DNA of 64,000 bases from JBFMFH01 sp964481395 (GTDB lineage Bacteria > Acidobacteriota > Vicinamibacteria > Vicinamibacterales > JAKQTR01), in assembly GCA_964481395.1 (NCBI GenBank), contig CAYZYG010000008.1, forward strand, positions 1-64,000, given 5' to 3'. Shown here one piece after another: positions 1 to 7,095 of this stretch. Each line of letters begins with the position of its first letter. Position 1 is the stretch's first letter. The position numbers were made by a program, and so were the translations under genes. Under the pieces are notes generated by a model that saw only the letters and a program-made list of their open reading frames with translations, did no database searches and was not told the DNA's origin.

Positions 1-2
1 GC

Positions 3-1127
3 GCCGGCCTGGGCGGCGGACACGACGAGCGCGAGCAGACGCTGAACCAGTTGCTCGTCGAGATGGACGGGTTCGAGTCGAACGAGGGCGTCATCCTGAT
101 GGCCGCGACGAACCGTCCCGACGTGCTCGATCCCGCGCTGCTCCGGCCGGGGCGGTTCGACCGCCGGGTCATCGTCAACCGGCCTGACGTGCGGGGGCGC
201 GAGGGCATCCTCGTGGTCCACACCAAGAAGATCCCGCTCTCCGACGACGTGGACTGCAGCGTCCTGGCCCGCGGCACCTCGGGATTCTCGGGAGCGGACC
301 TCGCGAACCTCGTGAACGAAGCGGCGCTCAACGCGGCCCGGTACAACCAGAAGTCGGTGCGCATGAGCGACTTCGAGTACGCGAAGGACAAGGTCCTCAT
401 GGGGACCGAACGCCGCTCGATGGTCATCAGCGAAGCCGAGAAGCGGGTCACGGCGATCCACGAGGCGGGCCACGCCCTGCTGACGGTCGTCCTGCCGCAC
501 GCCGACCCGATTCACAAGGTCACGATCATCCCGCGTGGCATGGCCCTCGGGCTCACGCAGCAACTGCCCGTCGACGAGAAGCACAACTACTCGCGCGACT
601 ACCTCTTCGATCAAATCGCCATTCTGCTCGGCGGGCGCATCGCCGAGGAGATCTGCCTCGGCAACATCACGACCGGCGCGGGGAACGACATCGAGCGGGC
701 CACCGAACTCGCGCGCAAGATGGTCTGCGAATGGGGCATGAGCGACGAGATGGGGCCGCTCACCTTCGGGAAGAAGGAAGAGCAGATCTTCCTCGGCCGT
801 GAAATCGCGCAGCACCAGGACTACAGCGAGGACACGGCGATCAAGATTGACCAGGAAGTCCGGCGCATCGTGTCCGAGAACTACGAGCGCGCCCGGCAGG
901 CGCTCACCGACGGCAAGGATGCGCTCCTGCGCATGGCCGACGAACTGCTGACACGCGAAGTCCTCGACGGCGAACAGGTGAACCGGATCGTCGCCGGCGA
1001 GCCTCTCGCCGGGCCGGCGCCGGCCTCGGCGCCCGCCTCGCCGACCGTCAAGGTCGAGGACGCTCCGGTGAAGGACGTCGGCCCGGGGATCGTCGCCCCG
1101 CTGCCGAATCCCGCCCAGGGGCGGTAG
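3..1127 (+). CDS. ftsH: ATP-dependent zinc metalloprotease FtsH, C-terminal part (5' end outside window)
   Basis: Membrane-anchored AAA+ protease that degrades misfolded and short-lived membrane proteins. The visible 374 residues start inside the AAA domain. The second region of homology, with NRPDVLDPALLRPGRFDRR, lies near residues 37-55. The M41 peptidase follows, with the zinc motif HEAGH at residues 153-157 and a downstream Asp in GNDIERATEL as probable third ligand. The C-terminal tail is rich in Ala and Pro. The N-terminal membrane part and Walker A are missing only because the window starts here. A 10-bp hairpin follows the stop, so it probably ends a transcription unit before folP. 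Confidence 0.97.
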   Translation, partial: AGLGGGHDEREQTLNQLLVEMDGFESNEGVILMAATNRPDVLDPALLRPGRFDRRVIVNRPDVRGREGILVVHTKKIPLSDDVDCSVLARGTSGFSGADLANLVNEAALNAARYNQKSVRMSDFEYAKDKVLMGTERRSMVISEAEKRVTAIHEAGHALLTVVLPHADPIHKVTIIPRGMALGLTQQLPVDEKHNYSRDYLFDQIAILLGGRIAEEICLGNITTGAGNDIERATELARKMVCEWGMSDEMGPLTFGKKEEQIFLGREIAQHQDYSEDTAIKIDQEVRRIVSENYERARQALTDGKDALLRMADELLTREVLDGEQVNRIVAGEPLAGPAPASAPASPTVKVEDAPVKDVGPGIVAPLPNPAQGR

Positions 1128-1153
1128 ACACCCCACAGGCCCGGAGCGCGCAC

Positions 1154-1191
1154 CCCGCCCGTCGTCCGCACCGTTGACGATGACGGGCGGG
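1154..1191 (+). terminator. Hairpin after ftsH
   Basis: Perfect 10-bp inverted repeat (CCCGCCCGTC at 1154-1163, complement at 1182-1191) with an 18-base loop, 26 bases after the ftsH stop. No T-run follows, so termination is plausible rather than shown. Confidence 0.5.
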
Positions 1192-1249
1192 AGATGACTC
1201 CCGCGCCCACCCGATTCCCGTCGACCCCGTCCATTTGCGTGCCACGCGT

Positions 1250-1278
1250 TTGCCCGCGGAGGCCTGCCGCCGTATAGT
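1250..1278 (+). promoter_or_regulatory. folP promoter, probably leaderless
   Basis: TTGCCC (1250-1255), 17-base spacer, TATAGT (1273-1278). The -10 ends 7 bases before the folP ATG, so transcription would begin at or next to the start codon. Confidence 0.5.
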
Positions 1279-1285
1279 CGGCAGG

Positions 1286-2155
1286 ATGATCGCAATAGCA
1301 CCCCGGCCGGTCTTTGTCGTGCCGTGCGCGCACGGCTGCAGGCTCACCCTCGGGCCGCGGACCCTGGTCATGGGCATCGTGAATGCCACACCGGATTCCT
1401 TTGCGGGCGGCGTCTCCGACGCCGACGAGGCGGCGGCCGTTGCGCGCAGAATGGAAGCCGAGGGCGCCGATCTAATCGACATCGGCGGCGAGTCCACGCG
1501 GCCCGGGGCGGAGGCGGTGCCCGCCGAGGTCGAGCTGCAGCGCGTGCTGCCTGTCCTCGATCGCCTGGCCGGGCGAATCAGCCTTCCCCTCTCCATCGAC
1601 ACGTACAAGGCGGAGGTCGCAGAGGCGGCCATTCGGGCCGGGGCGGCTATCGTGAATGACATCAGCGGTTTAGGGTATGATCCTAGGCTCGGTACCGTGG
1701 TCGCGCGCGCAGGCGCGGGCCTGATCCTCATGCACACGCGCGGGCGGTCCCGTGAGATGTACCGCGAGGCCGCCTACACCGACGTGGCCGGCGACGTGAC
1801 GGCGGAACTCGAGCTGTCCCTGGCTGCGGCGGAGGCCGCGGGTGTCGGCCGCGAACGCGTCATCGTGGATCCCGGACTCGGTTTCGCGAAACGCGCGGAG
1901 GACAGCTACGCGGCGCTCTGCGGCCTGCCGCGTCTCGCGGCGCTCGGACGCCCGGTGCTGGTCGGCCCGTCGCGCAAGTCGTTTCTCGCGCACGCACTGG
2001 GCGAGACGGAGCCGTCGGCGCGGGAGTGGGGGACGGCGGCGGCCGTGACCGCGGCCATTCTGTTCGGCGCGCATATCGTCCGGGTGCACGGGGTCGGGGC
2101 GATGACGCAGGTTGCCCGCGTCGCGGATGCGATCCGCGCGCGTGCGGGAGTGTGA
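1286..2155 (+). CDS. folP: Dihydropteroate synthase
   Basis: Condenses p-aminobenzoate with the dihydropterin pyrophosphate in folate synthesis. The 289-residue TIM-barrel protein shows GIVNATPDSF (residues about 30-39), GGESTRPGA, the SIDTYK strand, VNDISG, DPGLGFAK and GPSRKSF. These are the pterin and pABA binding motifs of the family. The ATG at 1286 is chosen because it starts just before the conserved region and because a -10 hexamer lies 7 bases upstream. An upstream in-frame ATG at 1235 would place the promoter inside the gene. cdaA follows after 57 bases, so folP may head the cdaA-cdaR-glmM unit. Confidence 0.95.
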   Translation: MIAIAPRPVFVVPCAHGCRLTLGPRTLVMGIVNATPDSFAGGVSDADEAAAVARRMEAEGADLIDIGGESTRPGAEAVPAEVELQRVLPVLDRLAGRISLPLSIDTYKAEVAEAAIRAGAAIVNDISGLGYDPRLGTVVARAGAGLILMHTRGRSREMYREAAYTDVAGDVTAELELSLAAAEAAGVGRERVIVDPGLGFAKRAEDSYAALCGLPRLAALGRPVLVGPSRKSFLAHALGETEPSAREWGTAAAVTAAILFGAHIVRVHGVGAMTQVARVADAIRARAGV

Positions 2156-2187
2156 CGTCCGGCCCTCCGGCGGCCTGCGGGCCCGGT

Positions 2188-2211
2188 GACTGATTGACTG
2201 GCTGACTGACG
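2188..2211 (+). repeat. Three 8-base tandem repeats before cdaA
   Basis: GACTGATT, GACTGGCT and GACTGACG follow each other directly (2188-2211), ending one base before the cdaA ATG. The cdaA ribosome site is therefore inside or replaced by a low-complexity array. Confidence 0.6.
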
Positions 2212-2212
2212 C

Positions 2213-3025
2213 ATGGACCTGATCGGGTCGCTGGCACAGCGCGTTTCGGTGGGGTGGACCGACCTCATCGACATTCTGATTGCCGCCGTCGCCATCTACG
2301 AGCTCCTCAAGCTCATGCGGGGCACACGGGCGGTTCAGATGGGCATTGGTGTCGGGCTGCTCGTGGGGATGTTCTACGTCTCGCGCTGGGCCCGTCTGGA
2401 CACGGTCAACTGGCTCATCCGCAACCTGTTCGGCTATATCGTCTTTGCCGCGATCGTGCTGTTCCAGAGCGAGATCCGGCGGACGCTCGCGCACCTCGGA
2501 CGCGCGCGCTTCTTCCGCTACTTCTCGGCCACGGAATCCAGCGACGAACTGATCGAGGAGCTGGTCACGGCGGCGACGATGCTCGCGAGCCAGCGGACGG
2601 GGGCCATCGTGGCCGTCGAACGCGATATCGGCCTGCGGAACTACATCGAGGGCGGGATTCCCCTCGACGCCACGGTGACGTACGACCTGCTGCTGAGCAT
2701 CTTCCAGACCAGGTCCCCGCTCCACGACGGGGCCGTGATCATCCAGGGTGAGCGCATCGCGGCGGCGGCGTGCTTTCTGCCGCTGTCGGTGAATCCGACC
2801 ATCAGCCGGGACTTCGGAACCCGCCACCGAGCCGCGATCGGCCTCACGGAGGAATCCGACGCGGTGACGATCGTCGTGTCCGAGGAAACCGGGCGGATTT
2901 CCCTGGCCCTCGACGGGCAGATCGAGCGCAACCTGGACGCGGATCGGCTGCGGGCCCGCCTCCGCGTGCTGGTGCCACAGCGCCGCCGACTGTCGGAGCG
3001 TGGTCCAACGGGGTCATTCGACTGA
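2213..3025 (+). CDS. cdaA: Diadenylate cyclase CdaA
   Basis: Membrane enzyme that makes cyclic di-AMP from two ATP. Three hydrophobic segments lie at about residues 19-35, 41-58 and 67-85. A DisA-type DAC domain follows, with DGA at 172-174 and GTRHR at 202-206, the two signature motifs of the family. Length 270 is normal for CdaA. The stop overlaps the start of cdaR by one base (TGATG), and glmM follows in the same way. This gives the cdaA-cdaR-glmM module known from Firmicutes, in which CdaR and GlmM modulate the cyclase. Confidence 0.95.
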   Translation: MDLIGSLAQRVSVGWTDLIDILIAAVAIYELLKLMRGTRAVQMGIGVGLLVGMFYVSRWARLDTVNWLIRNLFGYIVFAAIVLFQSEIRRTLAHLGRARFFRYFSATESSDELIEELVTAATMLASQRTGAIVAVERDIGLRNYIEGGIPLDATVTYDLLLSIFQTRSPLHDGAVIIQGERIAAAACFLPLSVNPTISRDFGTRHRAAIGLTEESDAVTIVVSEETGRISLALDGQIERNLDADRLRARLRVLVPQRRRLSERGPTGSFD

Positions 3026-3936
3026 TGGCCTACAATCCCTTCCGCAACTTCGGGCTCAAGGCGCTCTCGGTGGCCATTGCGGTCATGCTGTGGTTCCTGT
3101 TCGGGGCACAGCAGGTCGTCGAGCGAAGCCTGAAGTCGCCGCTCGAGCTGCAGAACACGCCGCCGGACCTGGAACTGATCGGCGAGACCCCGCAGACCGT
3201 CGACGTCCGGGTGCGCGGGACGTCCGGCGTCCTGGGACAGGTGTCCGCCGGCGACATCATGACGGTGCTCGACCTGGGATCGGCCAGACCAGGGCCGCGG
3301 CTGTTTCACCTGACGCCGGAACAGGTCCGCGTCCCGTTCGGCGTGGAGGTGACCTACGTCGGGCCGGCCACCCTGTCGCTGACGTTCGAGCGCTCGATGA
3401 CCAAAGTGGTTCCGGTCGAGCCCACGCTGGACGGCCAGCCTGCGCCCGGCTTCGAGATCGAGCGCGTGACGACCGAACCGTCGGAAGTCGAAATCGTCGG
3501 GCCCGAGACCGCCGTGCGGGACATGAAGCAGGCCATCACGGAACCGGTCCAGATTGAAGGGGCAACTCAGTCCATCCGTGAGTCGGTGACGATCGGCACC
3601 CCGAACAGCGCGGCGCGTCTGAGCGTCGCCCGAAACGCCCGCGTGCTGGTGGAAGTCGTGCCCGTGCGGACTGAGCGGACCCTCGTGCGGATCCCGGTAC
3701 GGATGCAAAACCTGCGTCCCGGACTCACCGCACGATCGTCTCCGTCGCTCGTGGCCGTTACCGCGCGGGGGGCAGAAGACGTCCTCGCCCGCATGTCATC
3801 GGATGACTTCGAGACGTTCGTCGATCTGTCCGGCCTTGGGCCGGGTCGGTACACGCTCCCCGTTCGCGTCGCTGAGCCGCCTGGCGTGGCGGTGGTCCGG
3901 ACCGAGCCGAGCCAGGTGGAGATCAGTATCCGGTGA
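3025..3936 (+). CDS. cdaR: YbbR-domain protein CdaR, cyclase regulator
   Basis: A 303-residue protein with one N-terminal membrane helix (about residues 14-32) and an extracytoplasmic region of YbbR-type repeats. The repeats recur as strands ending in P-x-x-V-x-V, for example PQTVDVRV, PSEVEIVGP and PSQVEISIR. The family binds and modulates CdaA. The start ATG overlaps the cdaA stop by one base and the stop overlaps the glmM start by one base, so the three are translationally coupled. An upstream in-frame extension lies inside cdaA and is not used. Confidence 0.88.
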   Translation: MAYNPFRNFGLKALSVAIAVMLWFLFGAQQVVERSLKSPLELQNTPPDLELIGETPQTVDVRVRGTSGVLGQVSAGDIMTVLDLGSARPGPRLFHLTPEQVRVPFGVEVTYVGPATLSLTFERSMTKVVPVEPTLDGQPAPGFEIERVTTEPSEVEIVGPETAVRDMKQAITEPVQIEGATQSIRESVTIGTPNSAARLSVARNARVLVEVVPVRTERTLVRIPVRMQNLRPGLTARSSPSLVAVTARGAEDVLARMSSDDFETFVDLSGLGPGRYTLPVRVAEPPGVAVVRTEPSQVEISIR

Positions 3937-5312
3937 TGGCAGAGAAACTGTTCGGTACGGACGGCGTCCGGGGTCGCGCCGGCGTCCACCCGCTCGACCC
4001 GCGTACGATTCGTCGGCTCGGCGCGGCGCTCGTCAGGGCGCTGCCGGAAGGCGAGGGGCGTCCGCACCTGCTCATCGGTCGCGACACACGGGAGTCGGGC
4101 GGCTGGATCGAGCGGGAGTTCGCCTGCGGAGCCATGGCAGCCGGTGCACGGGTCAGCAGCGCCGGCGTCATCTCGACGCCTGCGATCGCCTACCTGACGA
4201 AGTCGGGCGGGTTCGCGGCCGGCGTGGTGATTTCGGCCTCGCACAACCCGTTCGGGGACAACGGCATCAAGGTGTTCTCCGGCGCGGGCGAGAAGTTCAC
4301 CGAAGCGCTCGAGTCGCAGGTAGAGACGATCGTGGCCGATGCCTCGTGGCGTGAGCCGGACGGAGAGGCTCCGGCCGTCGCGTCCGTCGACTTGGCCGGC
4401 CGCTATCTCGACCACGCCCGCCGGGCCATCGGCGGCGCCGTTCCCACGCACGTCAGAAGGGTTGCCCTCGACTGCGCCAACGGCGCGACCGTCGGGCTCG
4501 CGCCGCCCCTGTTCCGCGATTTGGGATTCGACGTCGTGACCACCGGGTGCGCTCCGGACGGCCGCAACATCAACCTCGAGTGCGGATCAACGCACCCGGA
4601 GTCGGTTGCACGGCTGGTGACGCAGCACGCCTGCGACCTCGGCGTGGCGTTCGACGGCGACGGCGACCGTGCCATTCTCATCGACGCGACCGGGCGGACC
4701 GTGGACGGCGACGCGCAGATGTTCGTCTGCGCGAAGCACATGAAAGCCTCGGGCCGGCTGAAGGGCGATACCGTCGTGGCCACGGTCATGAGCAACATCG
4801 GCCTGGAGATCGCCCTGCGGGACGCCGGCATCGGCCTCGTGCGCTGCCCCGTCGGCGACAAGTACGTGATGGAGACGATCATCGCGAACGGCCTCGCCCT
4901 TGGTGGCGAGCAATCGGGGCACGTCATCTTCGCCGACGCTCTCTTCACCGGCGATGGCCTCGTCACGGCACTGAACGTCCTGCGGGTGATGGGGGAGACT
5001 GGCCGGACCCTCGCCGACCTGGCCGGCGAACTGGTCACCTACCCCCAGGTCCTCCTCAACGTGCGCGTCCGCGAGAAGCCCGAATGGACCGCGCTTGCGG
5101 GCGTCGCCGCCGCGGCGGCCCGCGTGGAGCGGCGTATGGACGGGCGCGGGCGTCTCCTCATCCGCTACTCCGGCACCGAGCCGCTGCTGCGTGTCATGAT
5201 CGAGGGTGAGCATCAGGATCAGATCTCCACCTGGGCTCAAGAGATTGCGGACGAGGTACGCGCGGCCATCGGAGAACACGGACCGGAGGCCGACCGCGGC
5301 TCGCGCACGTGA
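3936..5312 (+). CDS. glmM: Phosphoglucosamine mutase
   Basis: Converts glucosamine-6-phosphate to glucosamine-1-phosphate for peptidoglycan and lipopolysaccharide precursors. The 458-residue protein begins KLFGTDGVRG and has the phosphoserine loop ISASHNP with active Ser at 102. It also has the metal loop DGDGDRA, the sugar loop GGEQSGH and the phosphate-binding RYSGTEPLLRV near the C terminus. ATG at 3936 overlaps the cdaR stop; a GTG one codon earlier is an alternative. It is the third gene of the cyclic-di-AMP module. Confidence 0.97.
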   Translation: MAEKLFGTDGVRGRAGVHPLDPRTIRRLGAALVRALPEGEGRPHLLIGRDTRESGGWIEREFACGAMAAGARVSSAGVISTPAIAYLTKSGGFAAGVVISASHNPFGDNGIKVFSGAGEKFTEALESQVETIVADASWREPDGEAPAVASVDLAGRYLDHARRAIGGAVPTHVRRVALDCANGATVGLAPPLFRDLGFDVVTTGCAPDGRNINLECGSTHPESVARLVTQHACDLGVAFDGDGDRAILIDATGRTVDGDAQMFVCAKHMKASGRLKGDTVVATVMSNIGLEIALRDAGIGLVRCPVGDKYVMETIIANGLALGGEQSGHVIFADALFTGDGLVTALNVLRVMGETGRTLADLAGELVTYPQVLLNVRVREKPEWTALAGVAAAAARVERRMDGRGRLLIRYSGTEPLLRVMIEGEHQDQISTWAQEIADEVRAAIGEHGPEADRGSRT

Positions 5313-5363
5313 TTGCGCCCCGGTCCGCGCGCCGGGAGCCGATTTCCACGACAGGAGCATTCG

Positions 5364-6263
5364 ATGGCTGATATCGACGGAACCACGAACACCAAGGACT
5401 TTTTTCTGGACCGGCCCGCATCGCACGAGGGCTTCCACCTCAAGGGGTGTCACCAGCTCGATTGGGGCATGCGGAACCGTCTGTCTCGCGTCTTCCGGCC
5501 GTCGACGGGCCGCACGGTCATGCTGGCGATCGACCACGGCTACTTCCTCGGGCCGACCACGGGCCTCGAACGGATCGATGTGACGATCGTCCCGCTCCTC
5601 CAGCACGCGGATGCCCTCATGTGCACGCGCGGCATCCTGCGCTCGTCGATCCCCTCCGCCTTCGGCAACGGAGTGGTCATCCGTGCGAGCGGAGGGCCCA
5701 GCACCCTCAAGGAACTCTCGAACGAACAGCTCGCCATGGACGTCGACGACGCGGCGCGGCTGAACGTGTCCGCCATGGCCGTCCAGGTGCACATCGGTGG
5801 CGAGTTCGAGACGCAGACCGTGCACAACATGACACGGCTGATCGACATGGGCCTGCGCTACGGGATCCCGACGATGGGCGTCACCGCGGTGGGCAAGAAC
5901 CTGGTTCGCGACGCCCGCTACCTGGGGCTGGCCACCCGCATCCTCGCCGAGCTGGGCGCCCAGATCGTCAAGACCTATTACTGTCCCGAAGGCTTCGAGA
6001 CGGTGACGGCCGGCTGTCCGGTTCCCATCGTCATGGCGGGAGGCAAGAAGCTCAGTGAGGTGGAGGCGCTGACGATGGCCTACAACGCCGTCAGCCAGGG
6101 CGCCGCGGGCGTCGATATGGGCCGGAACATTTTCCAGTCGGACGCGCCGTCCGCCATGATCCAGGCCGTGAGCCGTGTCGTGCACGAACTGATGCCGCCC
6201 GCGCAGGCGTTCGACCTGTACCAGACGCTGAAGCGCCAGCTGGAGCGGGAACAGCAGGGCTGA
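5364..6263 (+). CDS. LsrF-like class I aldolase/thiolase (DeoC/LsrF family)
   Basis: A 299-residue TIM-barrel protein. LAIDHGYFLGP near residues 54-64 and IVKTYYCPEGF are family hallmarks. Lys203 falls at the Schiff-base lysine position of E. coli LsrF, which cleaves phospho-AI-2-derived dione with CoA. CAGGAG ends 6 bases before the ATG and fixes the start. An RPE-like epimerase follows after 3 bases, then a class II aldolase/SDR fusion, so a role in breakdown of a phosphorylated sugar is likely. No LsrK, LsrR or AI-2 transporter is nearby. The substrate is therefore unknown; AI-2 turnover is only one possibility. Confidence 0.8.
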   Translation: MADIDGTTNTKDFFLDRPASHEGFHLKGCHQLDWGMRNRLSRVFRPSTGRTVMLAIDHGYFLGPTTGLERIDVTIVPLLQHADALMCTRGILRSSIPSAFGNGVVIRASGGPSTLKELSNEQLAMDVDDAARLNVSAMAVQVHIGGEFETQTVHNMTRLIDMGLRYGIPTMGVTAVGKNLVRDARYLGLATRILAELGAQIVKTYYCPEGFETVTAGCPVPIVMAGGKKLSEVEALTMAYNAVSQGAAGVDMGRNIFQSDAPSAMIQAVSRVVHELMPPAQAFDLYQTLKRQLEREQQG

Positions 6264-6266
6264 TCG

Positions 6267-6986
6267 ATGGGGGACATCCATCCCGTCGTGCGGACGGTGC
6301 GCGAGCGGGGGCCCCTGCTCAGCGTGGGCCTCGTGTCGGCCAATCTCATGGCCCTCGGTGAGGATGTGGCCGCGCTCGAGCGCTCGGGCGTGCTCCTGGC
6401 GCATTTCGATGTCATGGACGGGGCGTACGCGCCCATGCTGACCGTCGGCCCGCCGTTCATCAAGGGCGTGAGGACGGCCATGCTGAAGGACGTGCATCTG
6501 ATGGTGCGCGAGCCGCTCGCTTCGCTGGCGGACTACGTTGCGGCCGGGGCGGATCTGGTGACGATCCACCCGGACGCCTGCACGCACCCGCACCGTGCGC
6601 TTCAGGCCCTGGGAGCCATGACGAACGTCCGCGATGCCTCCCGCGGGATTGCCCGCGGCGTAGCCCTCAACCCCGGGATGCCGGTGGAGTGGATCGTGCC
6701 GCTGCTGGACGAGGTGGAACTCGTGATGCTGCTCGCCATCAATCCCGGGTGGGGGGGACAGTCGTTCGCGCCGGCGACGCTCGGCCGCGTCGATGCGGTC
6801 CGGCAGCGCATCCGCGCGGCCGACCGGGAGATTCTCGTTGGTGTGGACGGCGGAATCACGCGTGGCAACATCGGACAGCTCGCAGGTCTCGGTATCGACA
6901 TCGTCATCACGGGCAGCGCCGTGTTTGCCGGTGACGTCGGCGAGAACGTGGCCGCCATGACCGCCGCTCTTCGCGGATCGGCGTGA
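6267..6986 (+). CDS. Ribulose-phosphate 3-epimerase family protein
   Basis: A 239-residue TIM-barrel epimerase. HFDVMDG carries the metal-binding His and catalytic Asp. DVHLMV gives another ligand His, NPGWGGQSF the phosphate site, and VDGGITRGNI the second catalytic Asp. The active site is complete. It sits 3 bases after an LsrF-like aldolase rather than with pentose-phosphate genes. It may act on another 3-keto sugar phosphate, as AlsE does on allulose-6-phosphate, instead of being the housekeeping Rpe. Confidence 0.82.
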   Translation: MGDIHPVVRTVRERGPLLSVGLVSANLMALGEDVAALERSGVLLAHFDVMDGAYAPMLTVGPPFIKGVRTAMLKDVHLMVREPLASLADYVAAGADLVTIHPDACTHPHRALQALGAMTNVRDASRGIARGVALNPGMPVEWIVPLLDEVELVMLLAINPGWGGQSFAPATLGRVDAVRQRIRAADREILVGVDGGITRGNIGQLAGLGIDIVITGSAVFAGDVGENVAAMTAALRGSA

Positions 6987-7039
6987 TGGGGGCCCGGTAC
7001 TCGAGGTCCGCGGCCGAACACGCTCAACTGAAATCCCGG

Positions 7040-7088
7040 AACTCAGAACTCAGAACTCAGAACTCAGAACTGACAACTGAAAACTGAA
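7040..7088 (+). repeat. Heptamer tandem array, 7 units
   Basis: Seven consecutive 7-base units: AACTCAG four times, then AACTGAC, AACTGAA, AACTGAA. The array fills most of the gap before the aldolase/SDR gene and ends 7 bases before its ATG. Confidence 0.9.
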
Positions 7089-7095
7089 TCTCGTC

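Noticed and set aside
5364..6263. Calling the aldolase a true AI-2 processing LsrF
   Set aside because: Active site fits, but no lsr kinase, regulator or transporter is present; the substrate is left open.
4587..6593. Minus-strand frame of 668 codons across glmM, lsrF-like and rpe-like genes
   Set aside because: Antisense shadow typical of high GC; three genes with complete motifs lie on the other strand.
7040..7088. CRISPR or CRISPR-like array
   Set aside because: Units are 7 bases with no spacers; no cas genes in the window.
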